Assembly (NCBI RefSeq): GCF_023856365.1
Contig: NC_064544.1
Location: 27,189,920 to 27,253,919, forward strand
Length of the DNA stretch: 64,000 nucleotides
From: Brienomyrus brachyistius
Taxonomy: Eukaryota; Chordata; Actinopteri; Osteoglossiformes; Mormyridae
Reading direction: 5' to 3'
Position numbers and translations under genes: made by a program. The notes under the pieces were generated by a model. That model was not told where the DNA came from and did not search any database. It saw only the letters and a program-made list of their open reading frames with translations. Numbering within the stretch: the stretch's first letter is position 1; each line of letters opens with the position of its first letter. Shown one piece after another: positions 1-12,417 of this stretch.

Positions 1-395
1 TTGTATGAAATCCTGCTGTGCTATGGTACAGATGACAGAGAGCCAGCTGTGCTATAGTACAGTTCATTGTAGAAGGGCCTGCTGTGCTATGGTATAGATG
101 AATGTAAAAGAGCCTGCTGTGCTATAACAAAAATGACTGAAAGAGAACCAGATGTGCTATGGTACAGATCATTGTGGAAGTGCCTGCTCTGGTATGGTGC
201 AGATGATTGTAGGAGAGCCAGCTGTGTTATGGTACAGGTGAATTTAGGAGGGCCAGCTGTGCTATGGTACAGATGATTGTAAAAGAGCCAGCTGTTATGG
301 TACAGATGATTGTATGAAAATCTGGTGTGCTATGGTACAGCTGATTACAGGAGCTCCTACTGAACTATGGTACAGAACACTGCAATAGAAAACAA
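1..395. repeat. Minisatellite, ~35-bp unit, truncated by window edge
   Basis: About ten to eleven diverged copies of a unit with core GCTGTGCTATGGTACAGATG followed by a purine-rich spacer. Core starts at 15, 46, 81, 116 and 151 give steps of 31, 35, 35 and 35 bp. Copies decay towards 395. The array runs off the left edge, so its true length is unknown. No coding potential is visible. Confidence 0.85.
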
Positions 396-3330
396 CACAC
401 AATCTGAATGTTCAGACAAATAATCTAATAATTAAGAAAATTATATAAACTTGCGGATTTCAGGATTTCAGGCGGTGAAGAGCACACTGCATGTATTATA
501 AAACAAGAGACTGTCATGATATTTATTTTCAGCTCAAGCCAGGGAGTCTATTATCTTGTTAGGATGTGTTCCCCTGGGCAAACCTGGGACGCTGGCATCC
601 GTCTCACATCAGCTGCCAACTCTCTCCAAATTCCAGAACATAGCTGAACCCTGGACCCCATGCCTGCGTGTTTTGTTGTAGGACCTACAAGTCTTGTAAA
701 ATCCTTTCACCATTTTAATTGGCATCCAAGGGTAGTTCCACAACACACCCCGGGCTCTCAGTAAATTTAAAATTTTAGAAAGTACAAAGCACCTTGTATG
801 CTGATAGATGCAGGCCAACAACATGGAATGACCCCGTGGGCAATAAAAGTACTCTGTCGGCATCTTAATAATGGTGGGTGAGGCAAAGAGGTCTGCGATG
901 TGTGTTTGGAGGCCAGACACTGACGAGCCCCCAATTACCACCAGGGGGCAGTCTGAGAAGTGTGTGCACAAAGCGTTTAAGTCACAAATAACTGAGCATG
1001 CTGTAAACAGGGATGTGCATAGTACAATCAGATATTGGTGACGCACATAAATTCAACTTTATCAGAGCAAAAATGTTTAAAATTTGATATTTTGTTTATT
1101 TACCAGCCTTGTTCATATTTAAATCTAAAATGCTCATTAGCTGGAAACTTCATTTCAGCACTGGGCTGATTTAGCAGTGGGGATTTTACTGTATTCACAG
1201 CAGCTTCCAGTGCTTCAAATTTATATCTTAATGCCACTCTGTGACCTTGGCCACGTTAAGCGGTTAGAAGTTGGATGGATTTTTCAATGTCATTTCGACC
1301 AAAATACAATGTACATACAACATTTTGTTCAGAAACACAACAATTATTAGAATTAGTCTAGCAGATAAAATGTATTCATGACAGAAACAATAAAGTTCAA
1401 TAAATAATAATAATAATAAATCAGTAGAAATCCAGTAGTTGAATTTGTTTGTCATGTATACATTTAATGATTTCCATAAAAGGACTGATGTTTTTCCCAA
1501 AAGCCACTTAAAAACTGGAAGACCTGCAATGTAAACATGCTTGGTGACACCTGTCTAAGTTTCAAAAGAAAGTGGCAGCTTTTAAATCAAACACAACTTA
1601 TAGCACGTTTACCATAACTTTACTATAGATAACAGTTGCAAAGCATTTGAAAAACACTTGAAATTTAACTTCATAATCCATCACTGGAGTTTTAACAATA
1701 TTCTGCATTCCTTATAAGTCATGTACATGTTGACAATGAAGTCGCCACCCTTTGTTATTGAACTTAGATCAAGTAATATAAAAACCCACCGTGATAGAGC
1801 TGTTTGCTGTGGTGTGTTTATTTCAAAATAAGTTTGTGCGGGAGATCTAACTACATGAGTATAGAGAGTGGCAAACCTAAAGGTCACAAGCTTTGTCTTT
1901 GCATATAGCTGATGATGTCATTCATCCTCTTTACCCAAAATGTGAGACCTGCATATCAAAGCATATCAATGAAAATGTAGGAAACTATACTATTAAACAT
2001 TTGAATTAATTAATATTTACATACTAAATTTCATCAGTAATGAACATTTACTGTACAGTGCCTCTGCAACCAACTCAGATGATATAAAAACTCACTATAA
2101 ATACATTTGCATTGCCTTTAGCCAACATAATAAAACACTCCCTGCTCTACAGTTTTATTTCTTATGTCTAACTGGGATTTGCATAAAATCTGTTGTATAG
2201 CCGTTATGCAAAGTAGTTCAGCTGCAATTTAATTCTGGTAAAATACTTTTAAGCTTGAAAAGACGTGCACAAGGTACTCAAATGATTAGAGTTAAAATAC
2301 TTTGCCAACAAAGATACCTCACAGTCCCTTATACATGATTCTATGTCTAGTTCTGATCATGAACCCTGTCACCATAGCTAGTGAAGATCTGTTGAATATA
2401 AGACTCCAATGAGCATTTTAATAATAGCCATAAATAAGTTAACAACCAGCTTCCTGGCCATGAAGTGGAAGAGTTTTTCGTAGCTGTGTTACTACTGTCA
2501 TATGGAAAAAGACGGTCTAATTCAGCAACACCTTCACTCCATTAAGAATAACAGAATACCAGCTTCCAGGAGGCTTGTATGCACAATGGAGAAATTCAAC
2601 TGTCGACCAAAAAGATGAAATGCAGCATCATTCCATCGGCTGCCTTATGGCAATTTATACTGCCACTGGGAGGCTCTCAATCACGATTTACTAATGACCC
2701 AGGCTAGAGTATACACACCCTGTAATGGTATAGTGTGCTTAATGGAAACACATATTTGCAAAAAAAAGGCCCTTGGGAGGCCCCCCAAGTGCTCAGGCTG
2801 ATATCTCATTATATCACTAGTAACGCAATGCACAAAATTCACAAGCACACACTCCATAGTTCTACCAAGTGGTATCTTTTAAATGCATTTGGCTCCCCTT
2901 TCTTCATACCGGTTTATTAAATAATGCCTTTTTTCTAGCGGTAGTGTGTGGTCAGGACTGTATGTAGCACTCATCATCCCATATTCCTTCAGTACGATGA
3001 AAAGACAGCACATCTCAATACTTGGAACTGCAAATCAATAAAATGCCAAGATACAGTATCATATAGGTTTCTCCACAATTCTAGCTTTTACATTTCTACA
3101 AAATGAAGTTCTGAAATAAATTGGTCTAAATATGTATAGAACCATGAAAATAAACAGGTGGAACCTACTCCAAAAGTGAAAAAGTCACTAGCTCCTAATC
3201 CATAATATACAGTAGGTAGATCTGTGATATAGACATACTGCCCCCTGCTGTTGGATATGCTGTACATACTGGGTGAACCAGAGAGATCCTTTTAAATTAC
3301 ACATTCATTTAAAGAATTAAGACACAATAA

Positions 3331-3635
3331 GGATGGCAGGTTGGTGCAGTGGTTAGCACTGTCACCTCACACCTCTGGGACCTGATTTTGGCTCATTGCT
3401 GAGATTTTGTGTGGGGAGTTTGCACGTCCTTCCTATGCTGTCATGGGGTTTCCTCAGTGTACTCAGGCTGATTGGAGTTACCAAATTGTCCATAGGCATG
3501 AGTGAATTGTGTGTGAGTGAGTGGCGTGTGATGGGTTGGCACCTCATCCTGGGTCCTTCCCTGCCTTGTGCTCATTGGCTCTGGACCCTTTGTGACCCTG
3601 AATAAGGACAAATGGTTTTGGAAAATGGATGGATA
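3331..3635 (+). repeat. tRNA-derived SINE, diverged copy
   Basis: The 5' part keeps an A-box-like GTGGTTAGCACTG. The body carries the GGGGTTTCCTC and GATTGGAGTTACC stretches shared with the better copy at 36,406. The 3' end is GGAAAATGGATGGAT, the characteristic tail. The B box region is badly decayed. Confidence 0.8.
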
Positions 3636-4395
3636 GCGTTACAACAGAAACACATACTGCTCTGAAGGATCAAAGTTCACCATTAGTTGTACTGTGGGTA
3701 GGAGATCTTGTGACATGTGTTGCTTGTCAGTACACAGTGCATCAAACTGATAAGAGGAGCACACTTTCATAATTTGAAGGAATTAACCATAACACTGATC
3801 AAACAATACATCAAATTTAAACAGTTAAAATTTGCACATTTCAAAGCATTTTAGTTTTAACAAAATGTAACTATCATTACTGCATTGGCAACATTTAAAT
3901 GTTTTAGGTAGTTTGTTTTTCCTCTGGTGGCCAGGCCTGGGTGAGTTTTAATCTCACTATTATCAGTAGTCAGACAAAGCAATTGCAAATTCTTGTGGCA
4001 AAACAACTGGACCTTGAAATCAAAAGTTTTCATTTCAGTTGAGTCATTTTTCTTTAAAATATGGAAGCTGCTATACTTCAACAATAATCAGCTGTGTAAC
4101 AGCTATCAAAGCTTGGATATATAGCAAATACAGCAGAATCAATGGATCGTGTGAAACATAGTTTTACAAAACAATGTAGGAAAGCTCCCTCTAGAGTTTA
4201 AACTGAATACTGCAGATGCACAAATGCTTGAGATATTTTAAACTGAATATTGCCAGTTGGGTAGGAGTTACTTAACCTATGATGTTTTGAATTTAATCAA
4301 AATGTTATAACAGTTACTAAGCAGGACTCTGCCATACTTAGGAAGTAGGAAAATGGTTAAATATGGAAACTTAAGACACGGCCTCTATTCATTTA

Positions 4396-4640
4396 ATAAT
4401 CCATCTAATCTCCATAAAAGCTTATCCCATACAACGGAAAGGTGAGCAGAGATCTTGTCTTAGGAAACATGGGGAGAGGACATCATAGATGGGGTGTAAG
4501 TCCATCGGATGGCACACACTTACAATCAGACACAGGGCAATTTAGGGACACCAACTCATCCAGGATAGATGTTTTGGTAACACAGGGAGAGCCTGCATAC
4601 TCTACAAATACATTCAAACCCCAACATGCTGCCCACTGAG
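4396..4640 (-). repeat. SINE copy, minus strand, diverged
   Basis: Reverse complement of the same SINE body: it shows the AATTTAGGGACACCAACT and CACAGGGAGAGCCTGCA segments that match the complement of the copy at 36,406. The GGATGG tail has decayed to ATCCATCTAATC near 4,400. Confidence 0.65.
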
Positions 4641-5363
4641 CATCCATGCCATTCCAGGAAATAACATGATTCTGCTTTTGAAATGAATTCCATTATTATT
4701 ACTGACAGTGATTGCCTAGCAAATTTTAATTACATTATAGAATTCTGCTAGATTTTATTTAACAATTCGGAAAATACTTACACAAGATTGACATCATAGA
4801 ATTGCATATTAATAGGGAACTTATTCGGCGAGATAGTTGATTAGAAGATAGACATGACCTTCGAAAATTTTGTTTTTGTACGTCTACATGCTACTGTGAC
4901 CACACAGAGAATGACAGCAAAAACAACTCTCATGGACACAATTCCAGGTTTATGGTGTGCACACGACCCATTTCCCTGATATCTCCTACTTTCTTCTGGA
5001 TGCTTCACAAACACACCACTATAAACTTTTACAGGAAATGTTTATTGGTTTTACATTTCCTCTAGTGTACGAGGGAAATTAATGCTGACTCTTCAGGCTT
5101 GCAGCAGACAGCAGTATATTCCCCTTAGCAATTCCACGGCCATGAACTTCTCAGAGAACTAACCCCTGAAAATGTAACCTTAAAGGTTTACCATTAAAAT
5201 ATTGCTATAATGTCAATGTCAGAGGAAACAAAGTTGATGACATTAGTGTGCATGCGGGGCGGGGGGTTTATGGAAAACATATTGTTTTTATGACAATAAT
5301 ATACATCAATGACCACATTAGCTGTTTTTAAGTTCACTCATTTTGCAAAATTCACTGCATTTA

Positions 5364-5480
5364 ATCAATCCATCCATCCATCCATCCATCCATCCACTGC
5401 ACTCACACAATCATAGACTACAAGCAATTTAGAGATGCCAATTACCGTACTGCATGTTTTTAGATGGCAGGATGCCAACC
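5364..5480 (-). repeat. (ATCC)n microsatellite with SINE remnant
   Basis: A run of about eight ATCC units (5,364-5,396) is followed by a short decayed stretch (GCAATTTAGAGATGCC) matching the SINE body in reverse. The microsatellite probably expanded from the GGATGG tail of a minus-strand SINE. Confidence 0.7.
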
Positions 5481-7977
5481 ATAACTATACAATAAAAAAT
5501 TGCACTGGATAAGACAATACACACATTGTTTTTTGAAAAATGAGACACCCATTTTCCAATCTAACACGTACATGCATAATGGATTTTCTAAATCTAAATC
5601 TGACTAATTGACTGGGTTATGAAATATGTCCCTATAAATAAGCAAAAATCATGATCCTGTGCCACTCACACACATTAGACATATTAGCTACACTGCAGAT
5701 GGGTCAAAATACCTTGGCTTGATGAACTAACACAGCAACTGTTTTTACACAAAAGAATTCAAGGGGATGTGTGTGACATGCTTGTTATAAATTCATTCAG
5801 ACTCAAACAACCATTTTGTTCTCTAGTAAATAAGTCTAACACAGATTTTAAAACAAGGTAATGAAACAGAAATGATCTATTTACTATCCATTTCTCTTTA
5901 AAAATAAGATTCAATTTTTAAGATACCTGGTATATAAAGCCTTATGCAACAACACAGCTAGCCTGTGTCAGGGATTTTGTATATGGAGGTAAATTCTGCA
6001 CATTATGTCATAAATAATCATACGTAACCATCAGTATGTTTTAACATACAACACCAGATGGCAGATGACTCATGATTTATTATAAATACCTTAGTTCATT
6101 AAACCATAAGAATACGTTTAAGGAACTAGCAAGTGAACATTAGTTGCCCTTGAGATGCTTTAATTTCATTTGTAAAGTCTCACAAAGATCAGCTAGCAAT
6201 TAAAAACCTTTCCTTTTATAATTACAGATATTTGATACTCAATTAAGACAGCAATACTTTCTGACCTTCTACTACAAATTCCGAGTTGAATGCTAAAAAT
6301 GAACCAAAAAAAATTAACATACACTTTTTATACATAGGGCCGGCCGAAAAAGTAATTTTTTCAGGAAACTGTTTGCTGGAAGCAACAGTACCTTTGGTTG
6401 GATCATGTTTTGGTCAACTCACGGGTTAGGTAAATATGTATGGATGGCACAGCGCATAAAAAAAAAAAAAATAAAATAAAAAAAATCACATTTATGAAGG
6501 AAACAGCTATTCAGTAGGTTTTCAAAACTATCGCATTTGTTCCCTCATATAACAATTCAGTGTCATTACTGTACCATAACAGTATTTCTCCTCCACTAAT
6601 TCCAATCTTTACATGCACCAGAAAATTTAACATGCACTAATAGTCAACAACCTTACCCAACGGCGACTGATGGAATCCAGTTTACACAAGCATCTCTGTA
6701 TAGCAACACTAAAATTAAAATCTGCAAAAAAAAATGATTCTCTTTTTATCATAATCAAATTTGCCGTCCGTAATCATATTTTGAAACTCTGATGCAATGT
6801 GACTTACAAGTACACAAGAAAAATAAAACCATTGATAGACAGGTAGGTATACAACAAAATTGGGGTGTACAGACAGATTATTATGCAGACACATTATTAA
6901 AAGTTTCTCATTCCTAACACTGCTGACTGCAAAAGAAGCTCTATTAACACTATACATTTTCCAAGTACAATTTGCTATAAATTTGGGGGAAAGTGGCAGG
7001 CAAAATAAATGCACATGGGTTTACCCAACCATCCACACATCCATCTTGCCGCCAGTTGTCCTGAGCAGGGTCACAGGGAAGAAATTATGTATTCACACAA
7101 TCACTGAGAGCACTGACCAGGTAAATGACTATGCCATTCTGAAAATAGCAACTCCGGCAAACATCTCCCATGTGACCTCGAAGGCTGGAAGGACATTCAT
7201 CAGACTGCTGGACATTACCTTCTCAGGTACAGGTTCAGATGCACCTGACACCTATTGCTAATCCCGAACAACTGCAGAAACTCTACCATGCACACTTCTA
7301 CATCTGCAAGCAATTGTCATTAAGCAGGTCACCTGGTCTGTCATCTCTGCTTGTGTAAAAATAGTAATCTTTTTTCTCTTTATACGGTATGTTTAATTCA
7401 ACGTAAATCACCCACTTAAAGCTGAATATTGTACCATTACAAATACACCATTCACCCCCCAAACACTGGCAGGATCATCATACTGGGATGGAATATACCG
7501 TACATGGATCTGGGTTCACAAAATTTGCAATCGAGCTGCAGGTGTTTTTGGTTTGTTTGTTTGTTTTTTCAATATGCGTTTCCTGCATGTTAGCAACCAT
7601 TTGCCGTGGCGGTGGGGGGTTCAAACGACACTGTATGAGGAGTTAATCAACAAATCTTAAAAATCTTAAAACGTATTAGTTTATTTACACCAAGACATTA
7701 CATTGTTATAATAACGGGGGAGAATGATATAGTCTTTGAAATCAGATTTACTACTGACGTCGGTAAACTTGTAAGATTAAATCAATATAATTATACTTTA
7801 ACAATTCCCGTTTAAATACATATACATTAATGACACGATGCAGAAAATATACTTAGCATTTCAAAAACGATGTAAAACAGGTAGGTTCCCCCTTAGCTGC
7901 ACACTACGTAATGGTACATCTTTTAGTTAAGAATTAATTAAGAAATAAACGTTTAAACGACTGGGGAAAAAAATTAC

Positions 7978-8038
7978 CTTTCGCGAAACGATTTACGGTC
8001 ACTCCCGTCATATCTCCAGTTTCTTTTTCGGTCTTCAT
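7978..8038 (-). CDS. Candidate first coding exon of an unidentified gene
   Basis: On the minus strand an ATG at 8,038 opens 20 codons (beginning MKTEKETGDM, then TGVTVNRFAK) that stop at a good donor, AAAG followed by GTAATT, ending in phase 1. A plausible acceptor (TTAATTTCAG) lies upstream, near 8,075. The local sequence is CpG-enriched compared with its surroundings, as at vertebrate gene starts. I do not recognise the peptide and found no convincing downstream exon between 1 and 7,970, so the gene would have to continue beyond the left edge or have exons I missed. It could equally be a noncoding transcript start or chance. Confidence 0.3.
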
Positions 8039-8149
8039 GTCGTCCTTGGTGTTTTTGGCGTCTTTAAGGGTTCAGCTGAAATTAAGGAACTTTGTATTAA
8101 AAGTATAAGTATGATTTAAAAAGCAAATGTATAACTTTATAACTTATTT

Positions 8150-8357
8150 ATTCCTCAGAGGTCCGCTTGAGACCGGCTGCACGAGGATAGTTTACAGGTG
8201 CTCGTGACAACGCACCTACGAGTTTTTATTTTCTTTCTTTCTTTTTTTAAGTTTTTTTTTTGGAGGGGTGGGGGGTTAATTGCATGGTTCGCACAGCCAA
8301 TCAGGAGGAACTTGCTGTACTCCAGCCGATGTTTGCGAGGGGGATAAATATGCAACG
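8150..8357. promoter_or_regulatory. CpG-enriched block with CCAAT box
   Basis: Dispersed CpGs surround a CCAAT element (AGCCAATCAGG, about 8,296-8,306) and a TATA-like GATAAATA at about 8,343. Taken together with the candidate exon at 7,978-8,038 this suggests a promoter, possibly bidirectional. The direction of transcription cannot be fixed from sequence alone. Confidence 0.3.
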
Positions 8358-8358
8358 T

Positions 8359-8396
8359 CCCCCCCCCCCCACACACACACACACACACACACACAC
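8359..8396. repeat. Poly-C tract joined to (AC)13
   Basis: Twelve C residues (8,359-8,370) run directly into thirteen AC dinucleotides (8,371-8,396). Confidence 0.95.
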
Positions 8397-8400
8397 TTTA

Positions 8401-11400
8401 TAGTAAGCTTTAGCTAAAGACTTGTTTTTCTTGTAAAATTGACATTTCACACATTAAAACAATCTATAAAAACATTGCTTGATAAATTTGGTTATTGTTC
8501 TGTGGTGTTGTGCTGGGGCTCCATCGTGTGATAAAGATGCAAGCAGAGTAAGTGGAAGTATACTGGTCTTATGTGGTCCAACGTGCATCTGAGTTTGGCC
8601 TTTATGTGTGTAGCGTTATGTCTCAAGGTAACCAGTGAAAGTCCTTCTGTAGTTTAAAGTGAATTGTTTACGTTGTACATCCAGCAGCATAATATAAACA
8701 TACATAAATACAGGGTGGTATTGTGGCTGAGTGGGACCCTCACCTGGTTCAAATTATTATGCAAATGCCAGAGAATTTGCAATAATCTTGCATTTTCCTG
8801 ATAGTATTTAATATTGCAATGTTTGTGTTCCCTTACAGTATGATTTTTGACCTCAGACACTGAAGCCAGGGCAGTTTCCTTCCTCCTGTGATACAACACC
8901 TTCAGCAGTACTTCCCCTACATCCTTGCTCATCCTGCTGGGCTCCTGTCATTATGGCTTGGCACATGGAGCAGGCGAACCCAAAGCCAGTTGACATCCTC
9001 CTTTACAGTTCCTGTCACTTCATTAAGGAGTGAATCATCACTGATGCAGTCAGGATGACCCTTGATTAAAGTTCCAGAACAGTATTAGGCTGCCTGAATG
9101 AATATACAGTCTGTAGAATATCAGGATCAGTCTTCACTTGCTTACAGTCTGAGATAATTAGTGTAATGTATATGCTTCGAATAATAGTAATATAATCTAG
9201 ACTATCATCCTTTCATGACCGAAATTCAGCATGGCAAAATGCAATACATAATGCTCACTATGTTTCGACCCAGAATGGTTATTATATAAAAGTTGTTTTT
9301 TTTGTGTGTGAACTATATATATCCAATCACCCCTGAATAGGTTATGCAATAATACATTCATATGATTAGTACAGGAGCAAAAGAGATTTTTTATTTTTTT
9401 TTACATAGCTTATGCACTGTTTCTGACATGGGGTGAGATAAAGGTCAAATTGCACTGCAACCTCGGCCAAGAAACAATGGTACAAGGGCAATTCTCAGGA
9501 AGCCACTAGTGTACTGTCTGTGAGAGTAGGGATCCCATACCCCACTCAAAAAGGATAACAGGGATCAGGCAGGATGACGGCTTTACGAGGGAAACCCCAG
9601 AGTTTTTGGAGCTCAATGATATCAAAAAAAGAAGACCCAAATGGAGGGACTTCGCTTATGAAGGTCCCTTCGTCTACTCAACTAAACAAAATTAAACGAA
9701 ACGAAACCCCAGGATGGCTGCTAATTGCCAAATTCCCCATTCTTTTTAATGACAGACTGCTGAAGTATATATGTTGAGCTATAGGCAGTGATGGTGTTTA
9801 ACACCACTCAAACCATGCATTTGCGTGGGGCCCCTGAAATTTAGGGGGCCCTGTTGACCACAAATAGTCACTACACTAAATATTAAATGTGCTGTATTTA
9901 AGAAATGCTGAAGCAGCATGTTCTGCTAACTAGCTAACTAGCTACAATCTTTTGATTCTACTTGATAGTTAAACTTTAATATTATATACAATCATGAATC
10001 AATCATATCACGATTGCACCATGGCAAGAAAAATAATCAAAGACAGGAAAGTCTCTAACAAACACCAAGAATGAGATACTTGATATGGATGCAGCAAATG
10101 TTGCAATGACAGACAAAGGGGCAAATCAAGATGCAACATCTTGGTTGAGGCTGCTTCCATTTTTAATTCTAATGCAAATTTTGCTTCCAGTGTTAGTGGA
10201 AATGCTGACATTGTGTGACTTGGTGGTAAGCGAAGCTGATGTTGCCATTGACATTCTTCTTACTCTTGTCTATCATCATTGCATCAGGTTTCTGAAATTG
10301 ATTAATACTTACCTACCCTCCACTATGTTTCATGAAAGATTGAATGGCACAGAAATGTCCTCAATTGAGTCCTTAGAGCTCTGAACATGGAGGAAAAAAA
10401 TCAAGGTTTTGGCTGAAGACAGAACTATGGTGGTTGACTTCTAACTGGATGAAGAAGCACTACAGGGGTGGAGGAATTTTTCAGTATTTCTTATTATAAT
10501 CTTAACTCGTTTTTATTTAGCTTTTGAAACTTTATGGGTGGTGCAGGGGGGGAAGTGACTGTTTGAGTTTGGCTCTGAAAACAACAAACCCATTTCTGGC
10601 TATGGGTAGCATCTTTCATAGTTCGCTTACGTAATATTCCAGGAAAAAATTAAATGCTAATTGAATAGGACCCCATTTGCATACTAATCACCAAGAAACC
10701 TGCTTTAAGGGGCATGACATGAAGCCAAAATTCAATGTTCTCATTTTACAGAGTTACGGGTTTTCTTCCGATTGATTTCTACTCTGCTCAGGAAAAGGAA
10801 TGAAATATTAGAGGTTTGTGTTTCATAATTCACCCTAGTGGCAGATGGAAGATACCCTCTTTTGAATGTAGAGCTCTCGTGATCATGCCCTCACGTGTAC
10901 TATTAACAATCATCACAAATTTTTACCTGACAATAATCCATCTTATTACCCCAGGGATTGCACATGAGATTCAGTGTGAATCCCAATACAAGTTCCCTTC
11001 GGTGTCTAGGTCTGCTGTTTTCGCAGGCTTGGCTTCCATAACACTGAGTGCGTGCGGCCTTAGTGCCATACCCCCCTCCTCCCACACCTGTCATTTATTC
11101 CTCACTCATCGGTCACAGAATCTTGCCATAGGCTGTACTTCCGTAATGAACACGACTCAATGAGACAGGACTACACATGAAAGCTTGCAGAAAGACCCAA
11201 GGCACAAAGCAGTGTTTAAATGTCTAAATGGACGCCTTTGTTCACAGAGATAAAGTCAAGGCACTTGACGACATGGGGGTCTCTTAGGATGAATCGTAGC
11301 ACTGCAGAGCTTGAATGCTGCATAAATGAAAGAAGTTCACCTGATCTAGCATGGTAAAGCCCAAATCAGATTTTTCAGGACTCACAAAAGCAGAAAACAT

Positions 11401-12417
11401 TTCCTTACATTTTTTCTTTTAAAGATCTGCTATTTTCAGCCTTTATATATGTTTTGAACATGGTGAACCTGCATTTTTGCTGTAAGAATATCATGCGATA
11501 ACGCAGAGCAAAATGTTTGGCTGGTTTTTGATGGTCCAGGTTCTCAACAGGATTTGAAATGCAGAGCAGTGTTTGCATGGTTACATCCAGCGGATTAACT
11601 TCTCTGGAGGCCTTAGTCTGACATGGGTACGGGGCCCCCTAAGTGGACCATTCAAGCTATTTTTTGGAGCCAAAAGGGAAACAAGACAGAATTTAAAATG
11701 ATGGAACATGAATAATATGCAAGTCAAAGCACTGTAAATTTTAACAATCATGGTTGGGGCGGGAGTGTCATCGATAAAATTTTCCAATTGGGAGATGGGG
11801 GTGTCACACGGGTAGGTCGATCGGCAAAATTTGAAAAGTTTAACTGTTCCCTCTTTTGCTGTGGCCGTAGGCTGTAGCCTAGCATAGCCTATACATTAAT
11901 TTGCCCCTGAGGCTAATGTTATTCTTCAATTTTTGCATACATTTCTTTAATTGTGTTCTCTCCACGTCTGTTCACGATTTGTCGACCGCTCTAGTGGGAC
12001 AGCATCAAAGCCACGGGAGATGTAATGTTAGTCTTGTATCATTACACCATTTTTTCTTCTGTTAGGCTACTTTGAGCCGGTTCACTTGGCTGGGTAGCTT
12101 GAAGTGTCAAAGTCCATTATAGCCAGAATGGGGGGCAACTTTTTTTATCCTGAAAACTTTCACTAAAAATGCAAATAATAGGTGTGTTAAATAATAGATA
12201 TTTTGCTATATTTTTGAAGATCACATTATATGTTGCTATAATTTAAATGATCATATGACCTTCTATTTATGAATTTTGGAATCTCTGCCTTCATGGGGCC
12301 CCTAGTCTTTGGGGGCCCTAGTAGGCGGCATACACATACTTTATTGTAAGTCTGCTTCTCGTTACATGTTTCCTGAGTGACAGCATGTCCACGACAGCTG
12401 TTTTAAGTGAGTGCCTA
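8401..12417. other. Noncoding stretch with old transposon debris
   Basis: No gene is supported. Paired GGGGCCCC/GGGGGCCCT motifs at about 9,827-9,853 and 12,296-12,323, with a related block at 11,618, look like the ends and middle of a decayed DNA transposon. The frame at 10,085-10,384 inside it shows no recognisable domain. The rest is ordinary AT-rich sequence. Confidence 0.45.

Larger units (their letters stand above)
396..7977. other. AT-rich noncoding stretch
   Basis: I see no supported gene here. Reading frames are short and of mixed, non-conserved composition. The stretch contains SINE fragments near 3.3, 4.4 and 5.4 kb, listed separately, a remnant of similar type near 7.03 kb, and A-rich runs near 6.46 kb. 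If the candidate minus-strand exon at 7,978 is real, this stretch would be intron or 3' sequence of that gene. One possible exon-like block at 780-990 (minus) is discussed under rejected items. Confidence 0.5.

Noticed and set aside
609..1046. 145-codon minus-strand frame, with an exon-like segment at about 780-990
   Set aside because: An acceptor-like site (GTTTACAG) precedes it, but the donor is weak, the product is unrecognised and no partner exon was found.
8155..8394. Minus-strand frame beginning with Cys-Val repeats
   Set aside because: The start is translated from the (AC)n/poly-C tract; not a gene.
10085..10384. 99-codon plus-strand frame in transposon debris
   Set aside because: No domain signature; composition is typical of chance frames in AT-rich DNA.
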